A stretch of 64,000 bases of DNA, from the NCBI GenBank assembly GCA_943735955.1, contig OX030966.1, positions 2,738,011 to 2,802,010 on the forward strand. Direction: 5' to 3'. The stretch is from Piscicola geometra. Taxonomy: Eukaryota; Annelida; Clitellata; Hirudinida; Piscicolidae. This document shows positions 1-11,859 of this stretch, one piece after another. The notes below the pieces were generated by a model, which was not told the origin of the DNA, searched no databases, and saw nothing but the letters and a program-made list of their open reading frames with translations. The translations under genes were made by a program, and so were the position numbers. Each line of letters begins with the position of its first letter. Position 1 is the first letter of the stretch.

Positions 1-144
1 GAAGGAAAAAAAGAATTATATTTATTATACTACTATTTGAATACACTAGAATATAATGAAATATATTTATAATAATAATAATATTATTATTATTATTAAT
101 AAATAGAACAAATAATTAAAAACTTCATTTATAAAGCGCCTCAC

Positions 145-1152
145 CATCATCTCCGTAGTTTAAATGCATCCATTTGGTGACAGAGAAGGCGATGATGACG
201 TCATACTCTGACATCACTGTTGCTAAGCAAGCCTCGTCGTCAGGCACATAGTTGGCCTGTGGGAGTGATGAGGCAGTAGTTGATGGTGGTTGGGAAAGAT
301 TGGGAGAAGTGTTATAATATGAAATAGTAGAAATACATTTTCAATATTAAAAAAGAAATATTGTTGTTGGAAAAGTTTACAGTTCGTGGAGACAACTACA
401 AACCTGGACAAAAAAGATTTTGCGTGTTGAAAACTCTGGTTTTTGATGGTTCAAACTCATATCAGCCTCCACACCACCTTGCAACTTCTTTACTCTGTTA
501 TCTGCATCATCAGCTTTTCTCTTGACGCCTCGTGAATGCTTGACTTTTGTGAGAGACTGTTTGGCTGCATGGATCAAGCGCCTGTCAATGTCGACTCCAA
601 CTACCTTACTTGGATGGAATCTCCGAGCTATGTCTACGGTCACCTGAGTGTAGCAAGGATTGCTTAAAAGTTCACAAAGAAATAAACTTTTAATTTAAAA
701 GTGAACAGTAAAAACGTATGCCAAATCAAAATTTGATAATTTATTTGAATGGAGTCATGACGGTCCTCAAAGCAAATGATTATGATGATAGAAAGCACCT
801 TTCCTGCATTGCAGCCCACATCGAGCACGTCCTTTTCCTCGAACCACTCTGCCTTCATCAGTTGCAGCCTGCAGTCTAGAAGGTCTGCACTGCAGCATCT
901 GTAGCCGTAGTAGTGCTGGTAGTTGCCGAAATGGGCGGTGAATGTGGCTGATTTAGTTGATGTTGCTTGTGGAATGATTTGAGTTGAGATTTTCTTCGTT
1001 GGTGAAGCTTCTTTTTTGTCTTCTGAAGCGTCCACAGAGAACTCAGCGGCGGCTTTCTCAGCTCCTTGTTCGCAATAAACGTCAGATTTGAATTCATTGT
1101 CATGTCGAAGCAAAATGAATTCATGATGGATATCTTTAAACTCTGGTTTCAT
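145..1152 (-). CDS. MEPCE: 7SK snRNA methylphosphate capping enzyme (MEPCE/Bin3 family), 5' part, cut by window edge
   Basis: Three coding exons read right to left: 799-1152, 404-643 and 145-256. All junctions are GT-AG and stay in frame (phase 0, phase 0, then a phase-1 donor leaving the window). The 118-codon first exon carries the family signature [11 protein letters not shown] and the SAM-binding motif [11 protein letters not shown]. The second starts [20 protein letters not shown], the motif-II region that binds the adenosine ribose, then RLIHAAKQ. The third gives NYVPDDEAC and the catalytic-core stretch [13 protein letters not shown], equivalent to LTKWVHLNWGDE of the human enzyme. Known members methylate the gamma-phosphate of 7SK (and related) RNA in the nucleus and stabilise the P-TEFb-inhibitory particle. 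The Lys/Arg/Asp-rich linker between motif II and the third exon is a variable loop in the family. The C-terminal third lies outside the window. No frame damage is seen. Confidence 0.9.
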
Positions 1153-1905
1153 TTTTCTAGTTGAGAAGAATTTGTGAAAAGAAGTTGAGAAATACGTTTA
1201 AATATACGTTTAACAGTTAAACTTTAACTGTGTAATTTATAAAAATGGCTTAAATATGAAATACCTAAACTTCTTTCCATATGAAAAGCAAATATCAATT
1301 TATGTATCAATTTAAGACTCTTAAAGTATAAAACAGGTTAAATTACACTCTCACGCCTTTGCTATGTATAAAGTAAACTAAAGTTTAAAATAAGCTTTAA
1401 AAGTGAATTCGAGTATAAACTAAAATCTAAATAGATTTTTTTTGAAAATAATTTAATATTATCTTATTGAGATTTTAAAGATATTTGTCAAATGAAATGA
1501 ATTTTTTAAATTATTTATTAATAGTGTATTAAACTTGCAAAAGGGATTAAAATATTAAGACCATTTTAGAAGTTTTTTTCTTGAAGATTTGTGAAATTAT
1601 ATTTAAATGACGTCACAAAACCATAGACACATTATCCATCTGCATGCATAGATAAAGTAAAGAATTAAGTACGATAAGCAAAAAGCACTCACGAAATGTT
1701 TTAAAATTTAAAGTTTTTCAGTTGTGAAAAAAGTTGAAGAAATTTGATCAAGTTCTGTTGACGTAGTGTTGAAGGGGTGCGTGCAGAGAAAGGTGCATTA
1801 ATCTTTGGCATTTTGAAAAAATCTGAGAAAAATTGAAAATTGAAGTTGAAAACACAAAATGAAAAGTGCTGTGAAAAGATATTTCGAAGGTGGTGATCAA
1901 ACATT
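1153..1905 (-). other. probable 5'UTR intron and exon of the MEPCE-like gene
   Basis: Directly upstream of the MEPCE start codon is a good acceptor (a pyrimidine run ending ..CTCAACTAG) with the exon edge at 1156. A consensus donor GTGAGT lies at 1687-1692. Joining them puts an in-frame TAA four codons before the ATG at 1150-1152, which supports that ATG as the true start. The upstream exon would then be non-coding and contain a short upstream ORF beginning near 1812. This is inference from splice signals alone. Confidence 0.3.
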
Positions 1906-1909
1906 GATT

Positions 1910-3300
1910 TTCAAAAAAATAATTAGAAGAACAGCAAAGATAAATAGCAAACCACTCTGAAATATAATTTTGTCACATGACTGAGTCTTCAGCATTCTGC
2001 TATTCCTAATACAAAATATGTTCGCAAGCAAAATACACATAGGAAAATAAGGATTAAAATAGTTCTTAACTATTACGTAAAGAGTACACTTGTATATGAA
2101 ACGTCTTCACAGAAAAACTCTAAATATGTTTTAAATATTTGTTCATCAAATAAAATGTAGAAGAAAGAGAAATGATTGTTTGCGAGGTGATAGCAAAGCA
2201 TTTGGATTTTCATATTCCCACTCAATGCCTTTTCAAACGAGTATTGAACAAGCTACATTTTCGTGTCGCAAAGCATTTAGCAAGTCTCCAAAACTTCGAA
2301 CGCAGTCATTTGGCACAAGCTTGAAATTTAATATGTTGTATAAATTCACTTTTTGTATATATTATATTTAAATTATTGAAAAGTTAGTATGTATGGATAT
2401 ATATAACCCTATAAATTAAAAAAAAAAGACTTCATAAAATGACTAATTAATACAGAAAAATTTATAAAAACGAATAATTTATATATTTTTTTCCCTGGCA
2501 TTGACTGATTTAGCATATTTTGCCTCAACTAATCGCCTTCATCAAAAAGTCAATCTTCTTGCTCCTCGAATAAAAACCAAACTTAACAAGTAAAATAATG
2601 ATAACGAAATTAAATGAATTTATAATAAATAAAAATGAAAAATAATGTATAAGATCTATAAGTGTTTGAAAACCATTTTTAAAATTAAATTAAAGGAATT
2701 CCAACAAATCAGAATACAGCCATCACATGGAATCTAAAATACACAAGTGTAATGCAAAAATAGATATTTTCATTTCAGAAATTAATACACATTTTAAATC
2801 TCCAGATACGATTGTCGAATTGAGGTTGCATGAAAAAATAGAATTTATAAAAACAAATTAAAACCACTTATTGACGTTTTTAAATTGTTTTCCAGTAATT
2901 TAAACGAGGTTGAAAGAATTGAGTTCGTTTCAGCATTTTCCAAAATGTTTAAAAAATTCATTCTTTGATCACTTCTTAAGTTCGTTCAAATTACTCGAAT
3001 TTTCTATTTAAAAGTTTGTTTCATTTTTTTTTGTTTTTACATTCAAACAACAATCCAAAAAAACTTCGATAGCTTTCAGCATCATTATCTTCAACAATAT
3101 CACCACTATAATCATCACTATCACCACCACCACTATGATCACCACCATTATCATCATCAACTTCATCACTACAACCATCATCCTCACCATCACTACCACC
3201 ATCATTTAACCACCACGCCACCACCACTACTACATCCACCTCAACAACCAATCACCAACCACCACGCCACCACCGTCACGACGCAAACATTTTCAACGGC
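1910..3300. other. AT-rich intergenic region
   Basis: No exon with usable splice signals was found on either strand. The stretch 3080-3260 is an imprecise CAT/CAC trinucleotide tract just beyond the stop codon of the next gene, probably in its 3' flank. Confidence 0.5.
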
Positions 3301-3305
3301 ACGCA

Positions 3306-6300
3306 TCAGGAGATGAGGCAGTAGCAGTCGTTGACTTCTTCCACGGGAGGCAGCATCGGTAGCTCATCGCTAGGTGGCTCGGTGTAAGATCCGTCTAAGT
3401 AGACGCTGTGGGATGGTTGGTAGGAAGGTTGGTGGAAGGATAAGTGGGGTTAACATTATTATTATCATCAAGCGGGCGCGGATAAGAGGTCAGAAGGTTT
3501 TTTTATTCCGAGGCACGTTTGTGAACGTTGGGATAGTTGTTGGGATGACTGGTCGGATGGTTAGAGAGTGGGTTGATCGTTGGTGGGGTGTTTGTTTGGA
3601 TGGTTGTTTGGATGGTTAGTGGAATGGTTAGTGGAATGGTTAGTGGAATGGTTAGTGGAATGGTTAGTGGAATGGTTAGTGGAATGGTTAGTGGAATGGT
3701 TAGTGGAATGGTTAGTGGAATGGTTAGTGGAATGGTTAGTGGAATGGTTAGTGGGTTTTTGGAATGGTTGGTGGGTTTTTGGAATGGTTGGTGGGATGAT
3801 TGGAAAGATGTTAAGAGAGAAGTTTGGTTGGATGTGTGAAGGAATGGTTGGGAAAATGGTTTGTGGAATGGTTAGAGGGATGGTTGGTGGGTTGTTTAGT
3901 AGGATAGTTAGAAGGAGAGTTAGGAAAATGGTTGGTGGGATGTTTAGCAAGATGGTTGAAAGGATGGTATGAAAAACTGGTGCTTTTTTGGTTGTTAGCG
4001 TAATAGGGTTATTGGGATGCAGTGTTTGGTTTGATATAGGAAGTTTATCTAGTTGTGAACTATTTGTAAGGGGGTAGTGAAGTTCAAGTGGCTTCAATTC
4101 TAGTGTAAAGTCAAAACACATTCATCTTTAACAATTTCGCCAGCACTAGGAAAACCTAAAACTTCACTTCCACTGCTCCACCAAACAACCATTCTTCCTA
4201 CCAAACTACCCCTTCCTTTCATCAAACAATCTCTATTCTCACTAGACCACTTTTCCCTCCACTTAACTCACCGCAGCAGCTGCACCTGCCTCACTGCTCC
4301 TTCTCTGGCCACTCTGGGCGACAAACATGAAGTCTCAGCACCATCTTGTCTGTTCCAAGCCATCCTCAAGGGGTGACTAATCGTCTCAACGTTGATCACT
4401 TTGCGGTCTGTGCGCAAGTAAAGTAAGGGGGAAGAGGAAAAATAGAGAAAAGAAGAAGAGAGGGAGAAAGAGAAAAAAGGGTAAAGAGTGGGAAAAAAGG
4501 AAAACATGATAGAAGAGTGGAATATTGATTAAAAAGAGATGAAAGATACCTTAAAATATTTAATTGTCTAAATTTCATAATTTTGGGACCTAACCATTTA
4601 AATGAAAAATTTTAAAATTTGTGAAAATCTTTTTACTATAAAGTTTTATTTTAAAAACGCTGAAACATTGAAGTGAATTATGATGTTGTTTGTTCATTAG
4701 TTATTGGATTTTCAAAACCCTCTGTTGGGAAAAATCTAAAAGTATGTTTTTAAATATAATTTTCAAAATCTTTATTACACGGATCAATTAATGGCTGAAG
4801 AAAATTTAAAGATTTGTTTCTTTAAATCAAAAGTGTCTAAAGATTAGTTTTTTAAGTTAAAGATAAAGAGATTGTAGGTTCGCACCGATGCGTTGCAGCC
4901 AGGCTCTGAGTCGCAGCCACACAGAAGAGAAGCTCTCATATTCTGGAGAACCCGTGCACATTCCTACCTGTGATGGTGGTAGTAGAGATCGCTGTGGTGG
5001 TGTCAGTGGTGATAGAGCTGGGATGCAAGTGGTTCAAGTGCTAGTATTAGTTATGGTGGTGGTGGTGTTAGTGATAACAGTGGTAGTAAGGATAATGGTG
5101 AGGATGAAGTAGAAGTTTAAAAAGGCTTTTGTTTTTTTGGGAATTAAAAAAAACTATTTAGTGTTTTCATTTTTAAGCCTCAAAACATTATTTTTATTTT
5201 TCATTTCAAGCTTCAAATCTTTCTCAGATTGTGGTAAAGGTTGACCTTGATGACTGAGGGGATGAACGTTTTGTAGGTGAGGTCGGAGGGTGTTCTGTAG
5301 AAGGCCCTTCTGGCTGCTCCACTCACAGCGTCTGTTGAGTGGGAATCCATTGGAGTTGTGAGTTTTCAAAATTAATTTAATAAATTAATCAAGTTGTTTT
5401 GATTAATTTAAGCAGTTATTATTCAAATTAACCTAATTAATGTCAGTTTAAATACATTTTTCGTTCATTTTATGTCTCATTTACTTTGCTTTTTACAATC
5501 AATCCAACAATCACCATCCTGCCAACGACCTTGCGTCGATAAGGCCACTGGGCTCTCCTCGTCCCACGTGACCTGACCATTGGCCGGTGGAAAGGAGGAT
5601 GGCGGGATGGATGTGTAGTTGATTCTGACGTAGCGGACTTTCCAGTAGCGATGTGAGTTTCCCATGAAGTTTCTGCCCGTCCTGACGCTGTCTGGTGTTT
5701 GGAGAGGGGAAGAGTTGCATGCTGTGAAATGATTGAAAGTAGTTACGATAAAAGGATATTATAAGTAACAATGCCACAAGGACTTAAACTGCACCAAACA
5801 CCGCGGAAAAAATTCCTAGTTCAAAATCCTTGCTTAAAAATTGATAATGAAATACAGCATTACACAAGTTGAAAATGTGAAATGATGGGAGTTACAAGTC
5901 CAGCAGAACCTGTTGATTGTTTGAAGATGGTCTCGAGGGTCTGTACATTAACTATGCGAATGTTTCTCACCTGGAGATTATTATGGTAGTGGTGTTGTGG
6001 GGGTGTTGTAGTGGTGTATGTGGTTGTGGTGGTGTGGTGGTGTGGTGGTTGTGGTGGTGTGTTTTTGGTGGTTGTGGTGGTGTGGTTGTGGCTGTAGTGG
6101 TGTAGTTGTGTTGTGGTGGTGTGGTTGGGGTTGTGTTGTTGTTGTGGTAGTGTGGTTGCTATCGTGGTAGTGTGGTTGCTGTGGTGGTGTGGTTGTTGTG
6201 GTGGTGTTTTTGAGATATTGTTGTGATGGTATTGTTTTGGTGTTATTGTGATGTTGTGGTAATCTTGAAGTGGTTTTGTGATTTTGGGATGGTGTTGTGG

Positions 6301-6670
6301 AGTAGTGTCGTTGTAATGGTAATGTTGTTGTGGTGTTGTTGTAGTGTTGCTGTGGTGGTGGTGTTTCAGTGGGACGAGCACCTCTTTTGTCCATTTAGAT
6401 GCTTTGTAAAAGGCGTCTGATAGAGGTTTGAACCTGGTGGAGTGGGGGTGGTGAAGAAAGAGGTTGGTGAATGAAGATAACAATGTGAATGAATAAAGAC
6501 GGGATGAATAAAATATTATGAATGCAAGATGAATGAATGAAAAGATGATGAATAGATGACTAAAAATATTATTAAATGAATGAATGAAGCACCTGGGATA
6601 AGACTCACAGGCACAGTTGAGGCTTGAAGATCCAATGAAATCAGGCAGAAAGTCCTGAGCCCCTGAGAAG

Positions 6671-6727
<57 letters not shown>

Positions 6728-9066
6728 GAAAAATGATTCGATAGATGTTTCTTCATCGCTCACCAATTAACTCAGTTCTGAAGCAGCCGTAAACAAAAAA
6801 GATTCTAGTGATCAACACCAAATGATGTCGTCGGATCGTTTCAACTGCCTGTGGTGTAGTGATGCGTGGTGTAACAATTAGTTGTGTGCTTAGGTGTGGT
6901 AAGTGTGGCGTGTGGTATAGTGAAGTGTGGTTCGGTGAAGGGTTGTGTGGTGAGACGTGGAAGGGTGTGGTGAAGAATGATAAAAGTCAGATATGATTTG
7001 GTGAAATTCGGCGTTGTGAGATTTAGTGTGGTGAGATGTGGTGGAGGGAAATCCGGTGTTCTGAAATAAGGGATAGTGATGTGGTCAAGTGTGATGGTTG
7101 GATTACGTGTGGTGTGAAGGGTTTTGGAGTGGTGCGGTATGTTGAAAGGTTGTGTGTTGTGGTGTTGTGAGAGGGTGATGTGGTAGGGAGTGATTAGCTG
7201 TGAGGTGGATATTTTGGGATGTGGTAGGTGTGGTGGGATATGGTATGTTGTGATGTAGTAGGTGTGGTGGAGTATGGCACGTTATGGTGTAGCGAGACTA
7301 AGGTGACTTAGTGAAATTCATTGTTTGAAAATTATATTAAATTATATAGTGATATGTATTTGGTGAAGGGTAAATGATGTAGTAAGATATTGTGTAGTGA
7401 ATAAAATTTGCAACAATATTCCATAATTTAATTACTCTCTTTACTCCCCCATCTCCCATTTTTTTCAACCATTTGCCTTCTACCTCCGATTTCATTCACC
7501 ACTTTTTTATTTTTTATTTTCACCCCTTCTTTTATTTTCACGTCTTTATAAATTCCGACCCACCTGAAAAGTAACATCAGGATCGACATCCGAAGCGTCC
7601 CAAGAATTAACAGGAGTTCTAATCGGCAGAGTTTCAATTGATAATATTTTGCCTGCAAGAGTGGAGTGGAAGATTGAAAGTGAAAATGTGGAATTAAACG
7701 GTTAAAAATAGATGGCAGTTTGCAAGGTGGTGGGTTGGGTTGTAAAGGTTGTTGGTTGAAAATAGATGGGTAATGGGTTAGAAAGTTGAGAAGGTAGTGG
7801 GCGAGAATAAAAACAAATCAAGTGTAAAATAATTAAAAACAAATGAAAAATAAAATCGTCAGGTTAAAAAAACACCAAAACGCCACAAACACCTTGGAAG
7901 TTGGTTTGGAACATGTAGTTGTTGATGGCTGCATACGTCTCAGGCAATTCCTCGTAACGGGGTCTCCTGCGGTCAGTGTCGTGACATTTTGGAACCACAT
8001 TCAAAAAGCCAATCGAGATTGATTTGTCTTCGTGGTGGTTTCGGAGAGAATTTTCGCTGTTTGGTGTTTGATTGTTTAGATGGAACTCTTCTTGATCTGT
8101 CTGTTGTTGTTGTTGTTGTTGTTCTGTGTCTATGTTGTCTTCTCGTTGTTCCGAATGTGTTTCTAATTGTTGTTGTGAGTTTTGTCGTGAGTAGGAATTT
8201 TTTAGACTGCTGTTGCTGGTGTTTTTGATGTTGCTTTTTTGATTATCGTTTTGTTGTGGGCGTCTGAACACACACCACATTCTGGTGGGGTTTGTACAAT
8301 TGATTACTATCTTTGCCTCTACAATGTTTGCGTACAACCACCGATCACGTGCCACTCTACAAAAAGAAGATATCAATATACCACGACAACCACACTACAC
8401 CATTCTAGACTACACCACTCTAGACCACACTACACCATTCTAGACTACACCACTCTAGACCACACTACACCATTCTAGACTACACCACTCTAGACCACAC
8501 TAATCTAGACCACAGTACATATCAAACTACATCACCTCATACCGAACCACAACATTCTAGACTACATTTAACCACACATAACCTCACTACATATGACTCT
8601 TCATTACTTAAAATCACACCATCATACCTCTTTAGACTACACCACACCACACCACACCGACTCCCACTACAGCACACAAAACCACAAATGTCCACTCAAC
8701 GTCACAATACCTAAGGCCTCTGACAAAGAGAGATGAGTGGGGATTGGCGGGTAGGTCAGTCATGAGCGAGTCATTATCGAGGTCATTTAAACAGGTCAAC
8801 TGGTGTGGGAAGGAAGTGGTGAGATAGTGGAAGGAATGCTTAAGGTGGAAGATGATTATGAAATGGTAAAGGGGGTTAAAAATGAGAATGTAAAACTAGA
8901 AAAAACAATTAAAAGAAAAAGTGGGCTAAAATAGAGTTTTGATTGATCAAATGAATGGGAAACCTTCCTTTCAATCGTCTCACACTTGAGAACGTCCATG
9001 TCAGGCTTGTCTTTCAGCCAGGCATTTACCCGAGGCACCAGTGTTCTGCGAAAAATGTTGATGACA

Positions 9067-9151
<85 letters not shown>

Positions 9152-10092
9152 CGATGATGATAATGATGATGATGATGAAGGTGGTATAAAGAAGACTCTT
9201 CGAGAAGAAGCGACTACACGAAAAATTCATAAAATACGCTATAGATCCTTCCATAGATCTTTCTTATTAGTTTTTCTCTGAAAAATTTCATTTTCCAAGA
9301 CAGGTTGTCCCAAGTGAGGCAGATTAAACATCATGACGTCGTAAAGTATTCCATGGCAACAAGCCTAAACCATTCAAAATGAAATTAATATTTAAAAGGT
9401 TGAATGTATTCTTTTAAAAAATTCTTAGTTTATTACTGGAAGATGAAAGCTTAGCAAAACTGCCAAATATTTCTAATTGCTCAATGTTTACCCTCTAATC
9501 ATTTTTGGAAAAAAAATTCTAGAATTTTTCATATACAATTTATGAGTTTTTACATTTTTGGAATATAAAAAAAATCTTTTTTATTCTTTCCACTCTTGCA
9601 ACATCGTTTATTGAAACCATCTTCCACCACTCTCCTCTATCCATCCACGTTTGTTGGTTTATTTTTCAGCCAACTCGCCAACTAACAGTTTTTACCAATC
9701 CGCTCATTAATCAACTCATTCCAGCCTTTCTCCAACCATCCTTTTTTTATCTATCCCTATCCCCTTCCATTCATCATCTTTTCCAACCACCTCTAACCTA
9801 TATATTTTCAAACCTCCTCTCACCTTCCTCCAACCCTTCTCCCAACTAACTCGAATGATGTGAATTCAAGAGCGGCCACTTCAGGTTCGTCAGGGTTGAG
9901 GCATTCAGGCCAGAAATCTTCGATCAGCAGACGTTCATACTTCTTGGTGACTGGCGAAGGGGGCGGATGGTTGCGGTAGTAGGAAGGGGTACGCAAGGCG
10001 CCCATTTCCATTCCTCCTTCCTCTCCCTTCGTCTCGCTCTGCTTCTGCTGCATTGTACGCCTGCGCAGTGTCGACGCCACTATCGCTGCCAT
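3306..10092 (-). CDS. Unrecognised protein with four tandem modules and a C-terminal CaaX box, 14 exons, 609 aa
   Basis: Exons, right to left: 9851-10092, 8964-9045, 8711-8799, 7893-8356, 7564-7652, 6764-6848, 6593-6662, 6382-6433, 5910-5970, 5530-5721, 5246-5331, 4886-4967, 4272-4407, 3306-3405. All 13 junctions are GT-AG, phases match throughout, and the total is 1830 nt including TGA. An in-frame TAA precedes the ATG. The product repeats one module four times, at about residues 77-150, 272-350, 375-445 and 513-585. Each opens with an aromatic residue followed 13 positions later by W or Y (FTSF..W, YEEL..Y, FKPL..W, YESF..W). Each continues with a strand motif (VLKCETI, ILSIETL, IVNVQTL, VINVETI) and ends in a hydrophobic/Arg motif (FVRGLRV, LITRIFFV, KVRYVRI, QLLRVYL). 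Modules 1 and 2 are separated by an Asn/Gln-rich linker with eight consecutive Gln. The C-terminus is C-Y-C-L-I-S: CLIS is a farnesylation-type CaaX box with a second Cys two residues before it, suggesting a lipid-anchored cytosolic protein. No signal peptide or membrane segment is seen. I do not recognise the family and assign no biochemical activity. Confidence 0.8.
3611..3790. repeat. 12-bp minisatellite
   Basis: About a dozen near-perfect head-to-tail copies of GGAATGGTTAGT, followed by diverged copies (GGAATGGTTGGTGGG) to about 3970. It lies in the last intron (3406-4271) of the four-module gene. Because 12 is a multiple of 3, every frame stays open through it, producing spurious ORFs. 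Confidence 0.9.
5980..6380. repeat. Intronic GTGGT/GTTGT-type low-complexity tract
   Basis: Imperfect GTGGTG/GTTGTG repeats fill the intron between exons 8 and 9 of the four-module gene (5971-6381). The His/Thr-rich open frames here are repeat translation; only 5910-5970 and 6382-6433 at the flanks are credible exon. Confidence 0.8.
6674..6726. repeat. (GAT)n microsatellite
   Basis: About 17 perfect GAT units in the 101-bp intron between exons 6 and 7 of the four-module gene. The repeat occupies about half of the intron and comes within about 12 bp of the exon 7 acceptor. Confidence 0.9.
8390..8510. repeat. ~35-bp tandem repeat in an intron
   Basis: Three tandem copies of a unit containing CATTCTAGACTACACCACTC, in the intron between exons 3 and 4 of the four-module gene. 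Shorter related words (ACCACAC, TCTAGAC) continue to about 8650. Confidence 0.8.
9060..9180. repeat. (GAT)n microsatellite
   Basis: About 35 GAT units with a few interruptions, in intron 1 of the four-module gene. The array starts about 15 bp from the acceptor of exon 2 (exon edge 9045). Confidence 0.9.
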
Positions 10093-10099
10093 TGTCACT

Positions 10100-11140
10100 G
10101 CTCTGTAGAGTGGTTTTTTCTTTTGGTTTTATTTCGGGATGTGTTGTTGCGGTTAAACCATCTTAAACATCCAGTGAATAGTTTGCAACTACTTTCTTTC
10201 TCTCTAACTTTTTTTATTTAAATTTTTTTCCTGTTGGTTTTTTAAACACTAGTTTTTCTTTTCAACATAGAACAGCAATACTGCACAATTAGCTTCAAAG
10301 CTCTGCTCACAGATGTCATAATTTTCTTTTTTCTGCGTATACGACCTCGTAAAGAACCGTACAACCTTATACAAACCATTAAACCTCATACAAACCTCTA
10401 AAGCCTTAGAAAAACCTTTACAGTCTTACAAAAAAAAAATTTTAACCTAAATTTTTTATAAAATGCAATACAATTTTCTTGAAAAAAGCTTATACAAAAT
10501 GTTATTGTAATAACACAATAATACGAAACAAACACTTATAAAGACTCACTGTCACGCACACACCACAGAAGCACATACGTTGCACTACACGACAAAACCA
10601 ATGAGAAAAATCGACTTTTCCATCAATGCCAATCAATAGGCACCATCACCCCTCTCTCATTCCCCTCTACCTTATCTTTTCTATTTTTTTCTTTCTTTCT
10701 TTTCGATAAAGTTTCAATCTTAGTTCCACATTTTGACATTTTGAACCTTACATCTTATAGTCATCTACCAACAATAAAATGAAATCATAAAATAAAATGA
10801 CTTTTTCAAAATCAATTATATGATTTCTTTTTTTAATTTAAAAAGAAGTAAGCTTGCAACAGCACCCAACTTCCGCCGAAAAAAACAACTCAGTCGAGCA
10901 AGTTTATGGGCGACTAGAGGGAGAAAAAAGTAGAAAATACCAGAATTTTGGAGCATTAGACTTGTTTCTTTGTTTTGGTCTTGGTTTGTGTGTATGGAAA
11001 ATAATTTACAATTTAAAAGATTGATAAGAGAACTGCGATTGCAATGGTCGAAAGCTGTTCCAGAAGCGCCTGGCCTGTTTGGTATCTTTTCTTTCTTTGT
11101 GTGGTTCTGTCTAGATTTTCTATTCAAACAAGTTTTGTTT
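10100..11140. other. Upstream flank of the four-module gene, no gene recognised
   Basis: Mostly AT-rich. Around 10330-10440 are loose repeats of the words TACAAACC, TAAAACC and TAGAAAAACC. An open frame on the minus strand at 10816-11127 lacks good splice sites and family likeness, and is not called. Confidence 0.4.
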
Positions 11141-11149
11141 GATTAATAG

Positions 11150-11295
11150 ATTTGTGGATGGATGTGTGGGTGGATGTGTGGGTAGATGTCTGGGTAGATG
11201 TGTGGATGGATGTGTGGGTGGATGTGTGGGTGGATATGTGAGTGGATGTGTGGGTAGATGTGTGGGTAGATGTGTGGGTAGATGTGTGGATGGGT
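11150..11295. repeat. 12-bp minisatellite
   Basis: About 12 copies of GTGGGTGGATGT/GTGGGTAGATGT, just before a giant dinucleotide array. No gene is implied. Confidence 0.85.
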
Positions 11296-11479
11296 GTGTT
11301 GATATTATATGTGCCTTTTAATGTGTATTTGGTGATTACATGTGTTTGTATTTTGCGTTTTTGTACGCATGAGAACGTCTATTCTTGGATGTACGCGTGG
11401 ATTCACTCGAATGTGTTTGTCTTGAGGTTTGGTGTACAGTTCCTTGTACATGTTTCCCTACGCATCTACATATTTGTGG

Positions 11480-11820
<341 letters not shown>

Positions 11821-11859
11821 TTTGAGTGTGAGTTTGGATGTGTGTTGAATGTTTAAAAA

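Noticed and set aside
5860..6756. 298-codon His/Thr-rich minus-strand frame
   Set aside because: It runs through introns and repeats of the four-module gene. Only three short parts of it are exons, and they are joined in other phases.
8955..9281. Poly-Asp, poly-Met and poly-Ile frames at a GAT array
   Set aside because: Microsatellite artefacts. Only 8964-9045 (minus) is exon.
10816..11127. 103-codon minus-strand frame
   Set aside because: No recognisable domain or splice context, and the opposite strand is partly open too.
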